Source: JAWLHA01 sp041690535 (GTDB lineage: Bacteria; Pseudomonadota; Gammaproteobacteria; Thiohalomonadales; Thiohalomonadaceae). Taken from it: a stretch of DNA of 64,000 nt. The DNA lies in NCBI GenBank assembly GCA_041690535.1, contig JAWLHA010000016.1:8012-72011 (forward strand), given 5' to 3'. The position numbers were made by a program, and so were the translations under genes. The stretch's first letter is position 1. Every line of letters starts with the position of its first letter. Below the pieces are notes generated by a model. The model ran no database searches, was not told where the DNA came from, and saw nothing but the letters and a program-made list of their open reading frames with translations. Positions 8,207 to 15,996 of the stretch are shown here, in pieces.

Positions 8207-10786
8207 CTACTGAAGCACGCGCAGTGCAACGCGATTGCGTCCGTCGGACTTGGCCCGGTAGAGGGCCTCATCCGCAGCCTCCATGAGGGTCTCGAACTCC
8301 GCTGAGCGCGCATTCACCGTCGCCGCGCCGACGCTGATCGTCACCACGGGCGCGACATCCGAGCCGGCGTGAGGGACCTTGAGTTCGGCCACTGACCGGC
8401 GCATTCTCTCGGCCAGCGTCACAGCCCCCTTCTCCTCGGTATCGGGGAGAAAGACCGCAAACTCCTCCCCCCCCACCCGGGCCACCACGTCCGTAGGCCG
8501 CCCCACCTGCTCGACCAGCGTGCGCGCCACCTTTCGTAAACACTCGTCACCGTGAACATGGCCGTACAGATCGTTGAAGGCCTTGAAGTAGTCGATATCC
8601 ACCATGAGCAGCGACACCCGGTGCTGATGCCGCCTCTCCACCGACCACTCGCGCTCCACAAAGCGCGACAGATAGCGCCGGTTCGCAATGCCCGTGAGAG
8701 GGTCCTCCAGGCTCAAGTGCTCCAGTGTGCGGTTGGCCTGCTCCAGCGCATGGGCCCGCTGCTTCAGCTCATCATTGAGCCTCCCGATGCGCTCTTCCGC
8801 CTCGATCCGATCCGTGATGTCGATGCCGGTCGCCACCAGGTTCGCGAGCGCGCCGTGGCCGTTGCGCAGAGCGGTGATGCGCCAGCGAACATGCCGACTC
8901 GCTCCACTCTTCAGCGCAACCACACTCTCGTACTCCACTGCCTGCTGTGGGCCGGACAACGCCTCAAGCCGACGACGTGTCTCGGTCGCATCGGTGGATC
9001 CGGTGATCTCCCAGAAAGGCCGCCCCACCATCTCCTCCGTTGTCCTTCCAGTCACGTCGAAATAGGTGCGATTGAGCCGCAAGATCGTGCAGTCGGAGGC
9101 AAGGATGGCGACGACCGCACCTTCGATTTCGAACACGGCTTCCACGAAGTTGCGTTCATCCCGAAGCTGCTGTTCGGTACGTTTTTGCCGCAGCGCCAAT
9201 GCAGCCTGATTCACCGTGGAGTCGATGAGCGGCTTGTTGCGCAGCGGCCCACGCCCACGGGTGAGCACGATCACCATGCCGAGGAGGTCTTGCTCTGTGC
9301 TACAGGGCATTGTGTAGATGTCTCCCAAATTGAGGGCCCGCTCCACGGCATCGCAAAACTCCTGTGGGAACTGATTGAAGGCCAGATCGCACAGGCCGCC
9401 TTTGACGAGGACAACTTCACCGCGGCGCATCCGTTCACGGGTGGTTTCGGGGAAGTCAAAGACCATCCCCAGCAGGTCTCGACCAAACAGGTGTTGCGCA
9501 GTCTCCCGCTCTTCATCGGTACAGCACAACTCCCTCAGAATGGTCTGATTCGTCTCCGGACGGAACTCATTGACCAACACGATGCTTCCGTCCGCCAGAT
9601 CGTAGACCCGCCGGGCCAGCAGGTGAAACAGCTCGGGCAACTCCAGGGGTTGCAGCATCTGCAGCGCGGTGCTGGAGAGAAACGAGAGTCCGGATGCGTA
9701 ATCCTTCAGTGCTTGCTCGTTCACCCGCTGCTCGGTGATATCCACGCTGGTTCCAATGACCTTGTAGAGGCGCCCCTCCCGATCAAGCATCGAACGACCC
9801 ACGGCGCGGATGTGGTGTGTCGAACCCCCCGGATGGGCAAGCCGAATCTCGAGGCCAAGGATCGGTTCTCCGGCGTTGAATGCCTCCAATCCTCGCTCAA
9901 GCGCCGGTAAATCCTCCGGGTGGGTGCGCGCGGCGATCGCCTCCAGGGAGACACGCTCCTCGGGAGCGAAGCCAAGTTGGCGCCGCGTCGTGGCGTCGCA
10001 GCCAAGGTGGTCGCCACCCGGCTCGAGGGACCAGGTGCCGATCCCCGCCGCCTCATTGGCGAGGCGAAGGTGCTCCCTGCTCTCCTCCAGAGCCGCTTCC
10101 GCCTGGACACGCTCCGTGACATCGCGCACCACGGCGGTAATGCCGGTTGGCGTTCCCCCCTCCTCCCTCATCAGGGAGATGACCGACTCCCCCCAGAACC
10201 GGTTGCCCCGGTGGGTGACGTGAATCTTCTTCCCTTTCCAGACCCCCAGCGCTTCGAGATCCCGTTTGTACTCTTCCATCTGAGCCGGGCCCTGCCACTC
10301 GAAATGGAAAAACTCGCCCAGCGTGCTGCCAAGGACCGCTTCCCTGGGGTCGATCTCGTAGCGCTGGTAGGCGGCCTGGTTCATGTAACGGATGTGCCCC
10401 TGGTTATCGGTCGTCACCACCGCATCATGGACCTGATCCAACATGCTGGCCTGCCTGCGATACCGTAGGACCTCGGCATGCAAGGCCGTTTCGGAGCGGA
10501 GACGCGAAACGGAAAGCAGCGAAAGCGCCCATAGCGGCAACAGGGAGGCCAACCGATTCTCCAGGTCATGGGCGGAGGTCGTCAGAATCGGGGCAGCGAC
10601 GGAGAAGATCGTGGCCAGGACTACGCCGGCATAAATCGCACGGATCTCTGTGTGAGAAACAAGCAGGAGGGGAAGGAGGTAGAGCACCCACACCCACCCT
10701 TGTTGAAGAACAAGGTCGGCACCGAAGCAAATTACCTCAAGGAGCACGATGCCCCCTAACCGAGCCCAAACACCTTCCCTTGGCAT
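8207..10786 (-). CDS. Membrane PAS/GAF-containing diguanylate cyclase
   Basis: An 859-residue c-di-GMP synthase. In order: N-terminal membrane segments (about 10-85) facing a short periplasmic part; a PAS domain (about 115-235); a second PAS with PAC (about 245-360); a GAF-like region (about 375-540) with cysteines in RELCCTDEE and MPCSTEQD; a third PAS (about 555-670); and a GGDEF domain. The catalytic motif is GGEEF at 772-776, and an RxxD inhibitory site (RPTD, 763-766) lies just before it, so an active, product-inhibited cyclase is expected. There is no EAL domain. Start: ATG 10786 with GAGGAG upstream. A family P repeat begins 20 bases upstream of the start. Confidence 0.9.
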   Translation of the reverse strand: MPREGVWARLGGIVLLEVICFGADLVLQQGWVWVLYLLPLLLVSHTEIRAIYAGVVLATIFSVAAPILTTSAHDLENRLASLLPLWALSLLSVSRLRSETALHAEVLRYRRQASMLDQVHDAVVTTDNQGHIRYMNQAAYQRYEIDPREAVLGSTLGEFFHFEWQGPAQMEEYKRDLEALGVWKGKKIHVTHRGNRFWGESVISLMREEGGTPTGITAVVRDVTERVQAEAALEESREHLRLANEAAGIGTWSLEPGGDHLGCDATTRRQLGFAPEERVSLEAIAARTHPEDLPALERGLEAFNAGEPILGLEIRLAHPGGSTHHIRAVGRSMLDREGRLYKVIGTSVDITEQRVNEQALKDYASGLSFLSSTALQMLQPLELPELFHLLARRVYDLADGSIVLVNEFRPETNQTILRELCCTDEERETAQHLFGRDLLGMVFDFPETTRERMRRGEVVLVKGGLCDLAFNQFPQEFCDAVERALNLGDIYTMPCSTEQDLLGMVIVLTRGRGPLRNKPLIDSTVNQAALALRQKRTEQQLRDERNFVEAVFEIEGAVVAILASDCTILRLNRTYFDVTGRTTEEMVGRPFWEITGSTDATETRRRLEALSGPQQAVEYESVVALKSGASRHVRWRITALRNGHGALANLVATGIDITDRIEAEERIGRLNDELKQRAHALEQANRTLEHLSLEDPLTGIANRRYLSRFVEREWSVERRHQHRVSLLMVDIDYFKAFNDLYGHVHGDECLRKVARTLVEQVGRPTDVVARVGGEEFAVFLPDTEEKGAVTLAERMRRSVAELKVPHAGSDVAPVVTISVGAATVNARSAEFETLMEAADEALYRAKSDGRNRVALRVLQ

Positions 10787-10805
10787 GCACGCTCCTCAAA
10801 CCTGG

Positions 10806-10996
10806 CTAGAGCACCGACCAGGTAAACGGAAAGATCGCCAATCGCAGCCAAGTTGCGCCGCAGGTGGCGGGGGCAGCGAACCGAGGTAGGGTGGATAAGC
10901 GCAGCGCATCCACCCATTCGACGCCGCACGGTGGATGCGCTGCGCTTATCCACCCTACATGTTGGGCGCCTCGGATTTATCTGTTCGGTGCTCTTG
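10806..10996 (+). repeat. Family P palindromic repeat, copy P1
   Basis: 191 bases starting CTAGAGCACCGACCAG and ending in CTGTTCGGTGCTCTTG. The terminal inverted repeats are mildly degraded. Inside are two perfect inverted arms (10886-10914 and 10930-10958; each begins GTAGGGTGGATAAGCGCAGC, read inward on its own strand) around a 15-base centre. The arms belong to a REP-like sequence seen in many gammaproteobacteria. The centre is inverted relative to copy P4. Confidence 0.85.
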
Positions 10997-11225
10997 ACCG
11001 GATTTCTCGCCCAGGCACGACTGCGGGCGCCGATCTACCGCATCTCGGCGCCCTCGCTACGGCGTCTGATGAGAATTCCGGGCTAGGGCAAGGTGATGCG
11101 CAGGGGTCGCCAGTCCCCCTTTGCTGCCCTTACGGATGCAACGTTCCCACGCGTAATAACACGCGCTCACTGCTGAAGTATATGGCCAAACAGCATCTTT
11201 TTCCCGCCCCCACCGGCCGGAGACA
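10997..11225. other. Gene-free stretch between repeats
   Basis: No coding region, RNA gene or clear promoter is visible. Short open frames here lack ribosome-binding sites and recognisable motifs. Confidence 0.5.
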
Positions 11226-11484
11226 GGGTGACGCAGACTCACCCAAGAGCGACGTAAGCCCTTGAAAGCAGGTCGTCGGCCGCATGGATGGGTGCAAGGA
11301 CGCACTTATGCCGCGGGAGGGCAGGATGCCCGAAGCGGCCGCGGCCGTCGAGCGTACGGGGATGGAAGATGATTGCTCCTGCAGCATCTCCACTCCCGAC
11401 GTCCATGTCGGTCGTATTCACGGTGCTGCTTTGGAGGACTTACGTCGCTCACAGCACGGCCATAGCGTTAGTATGCGCTCACCC
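11226..11484 (+). mobile_element. Family M copy B, degenerate full-length
   Basis: 259 bases with the family layout: degraded left terminal repeat (GGGTGACGCAGACTCACCC), subterminal GCGACGTAAGCCCTTGAAAG, the GC-rich palindromic core, and right end GTATGCGCTCACCC. Many substitutions relative to the copy at 46758 (for example in the second half of the core) indicate an older insertion. GGAGAC flanks both sides, only six bases, so it is weak evidence of target duplication. DNA from 11485 to the ybiT start shows nothing else. Confidence 0.8.
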
Positions 11485-11677
11485 TGCCCTGGAGACTCGC
11501 CCTGTTTGGTCAACACCCGGTCTGTTATGCGACAATACCCGCAAGCCCCGCGAACCCGGTCAGTCTCTCCCAACGTCATTGGCTTCCCACATTGGCTCAA
11601 GCCGATGCGGTTTCTCTTTGCCCACGTTGGGCTACTGCCCACGCGACTTTTGTAACCGCCTACCTGGATAGCTACTC

Positions 11678-13270
11678 GTGCTCACAACCGCCAATATCAC
11701 CATGCAGTTCGGCGCCAAGCCGCTGTTCGAAAACATCTCCGTCAAGTTCGGCGACGGGAATCGCTACGGCCTCATCGGGGCCAACGGCTGCGGCAAGTCG
11801 ACGCTGATGAAGATCCTCGGCGGCGACCTGGAGCCCACCGCCGGCAACGTCAGCCTCTCCCCCAACGAGCGGCTCGGCAAGTTGCGCCAGGACCAGTTCG
11901 GCTTTGAAAACTACACCGTGCTCGATACGGTGATCATGGGCCACGCCGAACTATGGCAGGTGAAGCACGAGCGCGATCGCATCTATGGGCTGCCGGAGAT
12001 GAGTGAAGAGGACGGCATGAAGGTGGCCGAGCTGGAGGTGCAGTTTGCCGAATACGACGGCTACACCGCCGAGGCGCGGGCCGGGGAGCTGTTGCTCGGG
12101 GTGGGGATCCCCATCGAGCAGCACACCGGGCCCATGAGCGCCATTGCCCCTGGCTGGAAGCTGCGGGTGCTGCTCGCCCAGGCGCTGTTTTCCGATCCGG
12201 ACATCCTGCTGCTGGACGAGCCCACCAACAACCTGGATATCAACACCATCCGCTGGCTGGAGGAGGTCCTCAACGCCCGCAACAGCACCATGATTATCAT
12301 CTCCCACGACCGCCACTTCCTGAACAGTGTCTGCACCCACATGGCGGATCTCGACTATGGGGAGTTGCGCGTCTACCCGGGCAACTACGATGAGTACATG
12401 ACCGCCTCCACCCAGGCACGGGAGCGGCAGCTGGCCGACAATGCCAAGAAGAAGGCGCAGATCGCCGAGCTTCAGGCCTTCGTCAGCCGCTTCTCCGCCA
12501 ACGCCTCCAAGGCCAAGCAGGCCACCTCCCGAGCCCGGCAGATCGACAAGATCAAGCTGGAAGACATCAAACCTTCCAGCCGTCAGAGCCCCTTCATTCG
12601 CTTCAATCAGGAGAAGAAGCTGCACCGCAACGCCCTGGAGGTGAAAGGGCTGGCGAAGGGGTTCGGGGGGGAGACGCTGTTCAGCGGACTTGATCTATTG
12701 GTGGAAGTGGGCGAGCGCATCGCCGTCATCGGCCCCAACGGCATCGGCAAAACCACCCTGCTGCGCTGCCTGGTGGGGGACCTGGAGAGCGATGCCGGAG
12801 CGGTGAAGTGGTCCGAGAATGCCCACATCGGCTATTTCGCCCAGGACCACGCCGTCGACTTCGCCAATGACATGCCGCTGTTCGACTGGATCGCCCAGTG
12901 GGGCAAGCCGGGGGATGACGAGCAGGTGTTTCGCGGCACCCTCGGCCGCATGCTCTTCTCCCAAGACGAGATCAAGAAGTCGGTAAAGGTGATCTCGGGC
13001 GGCGAGCAGGGGCGCATGCTGTTCGGCAAGCTGATGCTGCAACGCCCCAACATCATGGTGATGGACGAGCCCACCAACCACCTGGACATGGAGTCCATCG
13101 AGTCGCTCAACCTGGCCCTGGAGAACTACGACGGCACGCTGATCTTCGTCAGCCATGACCGCGAATTCGTCTCCTCCCTGGCCACTCGCATCATCGAGCT
13201 GACGCCTCAGGGGATCGTCAACTTCAGCGGCACCTATGAGGACTACCTGCGCAGCCAGGAAGCCGCTTGA
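11678..13270 (+). CDS. ybiT: ABC-F family ATPase YbiT
   Basis: A 530-residue soluble ABC-F protein. Such proteins bind the ribosome and modulate translation; YbiT's precise role is not settled. Two ABC domains are joined by a charged linker. The first has Walker A GANGCGKST (34-42) and Walker B LLLDEPTNNLD. Its signature is the atypical MSAIAPGW, a feature shared by YbiT proteins. The linker contains NAKKKAQIAELQAFVSRFSA. The second domain has GPNGIGKTT, SGGEQGR and MDEPTNHLD. Near-collinear similarity to E. coli YbiT runs end to end. The start is GTG at 11678 (Val-Leu-Thr-Thr). It stands alone, convergent with the next gene. Confidence 0.95.
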   Translation: MLTTANITMQFGAKPLFENISVKFGDGNRYGLIGANGCGKSTLMKILGGDLEPTAGNVSLSPNERLGKLRQDQFGFENYTVLDTVIMGHAELWQVKHERDRIYGLPEMSEEDGMKVAELEVQFAEYDGYTAEARAGELLLGVGIPIEQHTGPMSAIAPGWKLRVLLAQALFSDPDILLLDEPTNNLDINTIRWLEEVLNARNSTMIIISHDRHFLNSVCTHMADLDYGELRVYPGNYDEYMTASTQARERQLADNAKKKAQIAELQAFVSRFSANASKAKQATSRARQIDKIKLEDIKPSSRQSPFIRFNQEKKLHRNALEVKGLAKGFGGETLFSGLDLLVEVGERIAVIGPNGIGKTTLLRCLVGDLESDAGAVKWSENAHIGYFAQDHAVDFANDMPLFDWIAQWGKPGDDEQVFRGTLGRMLFSQDEIKKSVKVISGGEQGRMLFGKLMLQRPNIMVMDEPTNHLDMESIESLNLALENYDGTLIFVSHDREFVSSLATRIIELTPQGIVNFSGTYEDYLRSQEAA

Positions 13271-13302
13271 GCATGCCACGGCCGCGGTGAAACGCCGGAC
13301 AA

Positions 13303-13321
13303 GGGGGCGGGATGCGCCCCC
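13303..13321. terminator. Candidate short hairpin between convergent genes
   Basis: GGGGGCG and CGCCCCC arms with a five-base loop lie between the ybiT stop and the stop of the convergent TIGR03545 gene. There is no T tract on either strand, so a bidirectional role is only possible. Confidence 0.3.
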
Positions 13322-13367
13322 ACGCGGCCCTGGGGTGCTCTTGCACCGCCAACCAACGGTCTGGCAA

Positions 13368-15350
13368 TCACAAGCCGATGCGCTTGCGCAGCTCCTGTTT
13401 GGCCTTGTCCGCCTCCTCCTTGAGCTGGCGCTCCTGCGCCTGGCGAGCGCGCTCGGCCTCGGCAGCGATGCGATCCTCCAGCGCCTGACGGGCCTCCCGA
13501 AGCTGTGTCTTGCCGCGCTCCAGCTCCGCTTCGAGGCGCTTGATCTCCGCCTGCCTTTCAGCCACGGCCCCCTGCAGGGTACGCTCAAGGCTCGCGTATT
13601 GGGCCTCCAGTCGCCGACGCTCAGCGCCGATCCGCTCGTTCACCGCCGCGGCCACCCGTGCCCTGCCCTCATCCAGCTGCCGCTGGAACTGTCTGGAGAA
13701 GCTGCGCTGCAGCGCCGCCCCCAGGTTGCTGCGCGCGGACCACTCCAGCTGGCTCCAGGTGCCGTGGGCGCGGGCGCGCATCTCCACGGTTGAGACCTCC
13801 TCGGCCGCACCGGCAAGGGCCTCCCGCAGCAGGTCGTTCTCGGCCTCGATCCGGTAGGCCACATCGCTCAACGTCTGTTCCAGATGCACATCCACCGACT
13901 CGCCCTGCAGCTGCGCCTCGAACCGCAGACGCCCGCGGGCCTCGGCAAGGCCCAGCCGGTTCGGCCCGCTCGCCAGCAGCTCACGGGCGCCCACCGCGTA
14001 GCGGCCGAGCGCAAGGCTGAAGCGCTCCGCGGGAACAGGGGTGGTGTGATCGACGACCAGCCGGGCCTCGGCGTCGTAGACCCCCCGCATCGGAAAGCTC
14101 CCCTTGAGGTGCACCTGCAGGGGCCGGCCAATGGCCACCGGGTCGCTGGCCAGGTCAACGATGCTCCCCTCCAGATCGGCGGCAATGCCGGCGCCGAGCG
14201 CACTGGAACTGATCACGGCCCGCTTCAGCCAGAACGCGGGGTAGCTGTTGGGCCGCCCGAAGGCGTAATCCTTGCCCGTGCCGCGCTCCCGCTCCTGCCG
14301 TTGCGCGGGCTTCTCCTCCGGGCCGCGCTCGGGCAAGTATGCGCGAGCCCGCGCCGCGTAGCCGCGGACCTGGACCAGGCGGTCCGCGAAGTCAGGGCCC
14401 AGCAGCAGCCCGGAGAGGCTCTCGGCATCCAGACGGGGCAGCTTGAGTCGGGCGCCCAGATCACGGATGTCCTGCTGCACGAGCCCATCGACCTCGCCAA
14501 GCCCCTTCTGGACTCCCTGCAGATCACCGCTGATGGCATTGCCCGTGCCTTGCACCTGCCGTGCGGCGGCTTCGATCTCCACCTCGATGGCCTCGAGTTC
14601 CCTCAACCCCCGCTGCACCTCCTGCACATTGCGGAAGTCATTGCGTTTGAGCTGCCGCAGCCGCGCCTCGTAGCCGCTCAACTGCTCCTCCCCGGGCAGG
14701 GCTGCGAGGCGCTCCCGCCACGCCTGCTCCTTCACCCCCAGCTCGGCCTCGAGCCCGCGCAGGCGCTGGGCCGAGGCAAGCGCCTCGCCGATGTCGTCGA
14801 AAGAGGTCCCCGAAGCGCCCCCCGCCACGAGGGCGGCCAAATCGCCGAGCAGATTGCCGCCGTAGCGCGATCGCGCCTCGGCCAGCAGCGCGTCAGTCGC
14901 CGACGCCCCCTCATCCGGGGGCGGGGGCGGCAACACCCGGCCGGGGCGGGCCCGTGGGGTGTCTATCGCCACGTCCACGATGGATGCCTCCTCCACCACC
15001 ACCTTGCCCCGCAGCAGCGCATCCCACAGCAGCTGTCCCCGCACGCGGCCAATCTGCAGTTGATTGCGCGCCGGCTCATCGGCGTCGGTCACCTGGATGT
15101 CGCCCATCTCCAGCGACGCGCCCCAGAAGCTGGTGCGCAGGCGACCGATGTTGACCTCGGCCCCCACCGCCCGGGTGGCCAGGCTCTCGAGGGCCCACCG
15201 GGCGTGGGCATCGAAAAGGAGCAGGAAGTAGAGGTACAGCACTGCGGCCAGCAGCCCCAGGGGCAGTAGTGCCCCCACGCGAAACAGCCCCTCCCGCTTC
15301 GGTTTTTCCGGGGGCGTGGTCACGACCTTATCCATCGGTTCCCTATCCAT
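13368..15350 (-). CDS. TIGR03545 family membrane-anchored AsmA-like protein
   Basis: A 660-residue protein of the uncharacterised TIGR03545 family. It has one N-terminal membrane anchor (about 22-48, GALLPLGLLAAVLYLYFLLL), then a long periplasmic region. The family's early block (VNIGRLRTSFWGASLEMGDIQVTD) resembles AsmA-like strands. Coiled-coil stretches follow (about 185-300), then more beta-rich sequence. The C-terminal 100 residues are strongly charged coiled coil (RLEAELERGKTQLREARQAL). The ATG at 15350 overlaps the stop of the upstream TIGR03546 gene by eight bases, implying translational coupling; Met at 15335 is an alternative. A role in envelope lipid handling would fit the fold, but that is inference. 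Confidence 0.85.
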   Translation of the reverse strand: MDREPMDKVVTTPPEKPKREGLFRVGALLPLGLLAAVLYLYFLLLFDAHARWALESLATRAVGAEVNIGRLRTSFWGASLEMGDIQVTDADEPARNQLQIGRVRGQLLWDALLRGKVVVEEASIVDVAIDTPRARPGRVLPPPPPDEGASATDALLAEARSRYGGNLLGDLAALVAGGASGTSFDDIGEALASAQRLRGLEAELGVKEQAWRERLAALPGEEQLSGYEARLRQLKRNDFRNVQEVQRGLRELEAIEVEIEAAARQVQGTGNAISGDLQGVQKGLGEVDGLVQQDIRDLGARLKLPRLDAESLSGLLLGPDFADRLVQVRGYAARARAYLPERGPEEKPAQRQERERGTGKDYAFGRPNSYPAFWLKRAVISSSALGAGIAADLEGSIVDLASDPVAIGRPLQVHLKGSFPMRGVYDAEARLVVDHTTPVPAERFSLALGRYAVGARELLASGPNRLGLAEARGRLRFEAQLQGESVDVHLEQTLSDVAYRIEAENDLLREALAGAAEEVSTVEMRARAHGTWSQLEWSARSNLGAALQRSFSRQFQRQLDEGRARVAAAVNERIGAERRRLEAQYASLERTLQGAVAERQAEIKRLEAELERGKTQLREARQALEDRIAAEAERARQAQERQLKEEADKAKQELRKRIGL

Positions 15351-15867
15351 AGAGCTCTTTGTACCTCAGGTACCACTTGGCCAGGGACGTGGTCCGCATC
15401 GCCTTGTAGAGCCGCGTGCTGCGCAGCCACGCCACCACGGTCAGGCGGTACTTGTCCACCAGCCAACGGGCGATCACGTACACGGCCGGCGCAAGGGCCA
15501 TGCTGACCACCATCGCCCCCATTGTGACGCTGTTGTAGAAGCGGGTCAGCGGCAGGAGCGGCATGTTGTACAGCGTTGTGAACAGGGGGGCCAGCGCCTC
15601 GGCCTCGAGAATGGCACGCCCGGCCACATCGTGCAGCGGATCGAGGGCCCACGCCGCCAGACCGAAGAAGAACGCTCCCATCAGAGCCGCGCCAATCTGG
15701 ATGCGGAACATGAGCAGCAGCAGGACGACCACAACCGTCTGCAACGAAAAGGCGGGAGAGAACCCGAGAATGAGCCCCAGGGCGAAGCCGGCGGCGATTT
15801 GGTGGGTGCCCGCCTCGGAGTGGAGCAGGCGTATGAGCTCGAAAACTTGCCGAAGAAAAAACGTCAT
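15343..15867 (-). CDS. TIGR03546 family small membrane protein
   Basis: A 174-residue inner-membrane protein of the TIGR03546 family, related to DUF2062. The beginning, FFLRQVFELIRLLHSEAGTH, is followed by QIAAGFALGLILGFSP, the typical amphipathic/membrane start, and then about three more membrane segments. The ATG at 15867 has AGGAGG nine bases upstream. TIGR03545 and TIGR03546 genes commonly occur side by side, and here they overlap. The function of the pair is unknown; joint action at the inner membrane is inferred. Confidence 0.85.
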   Translation of the reverse strand: MTFFLRQVFELIRLLHSEAGTHQIAAGFALGLILGFSPAFSLQTVVVVLLLLMFRIQIGAALMGAFFFGLAAWALDPLHDVAGRAILEAEALAPLFTTLYNMPLLPLTRFYNSVTMGAMVVSMALAPAVYVIARWLVDKYRLTVVAWLRSTRLYKAMRTTSLAKWYLRYKELYG

Positions 15868-15996
15868 GTTCGGGAAACCTCCTGTAGAGACGCCAGTGTT
15901 GCGGCTTGCGGCCCAAAAGGCAAGGTGAATAAGGGCGCAGCACACCCAAGGCCCGGGCCTATTATTACCGGAGGGTCTGCAAAGGCAAGGACGCCG

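Noticed and set aside
10886..10958. Possible CRISPR repeats from the recurring GTAGGGTGGATAAGCG units
   Set aside because: Arms are inverted, not direct and regularly spaced; there are no spacers and no cas genes.
15905..15960. A possible further family P copy (AAGGTGAATAAGGGCGCAGC)
   Set aside because: Only a short, imperfect match to the arm; no opposite arm and no family termini.
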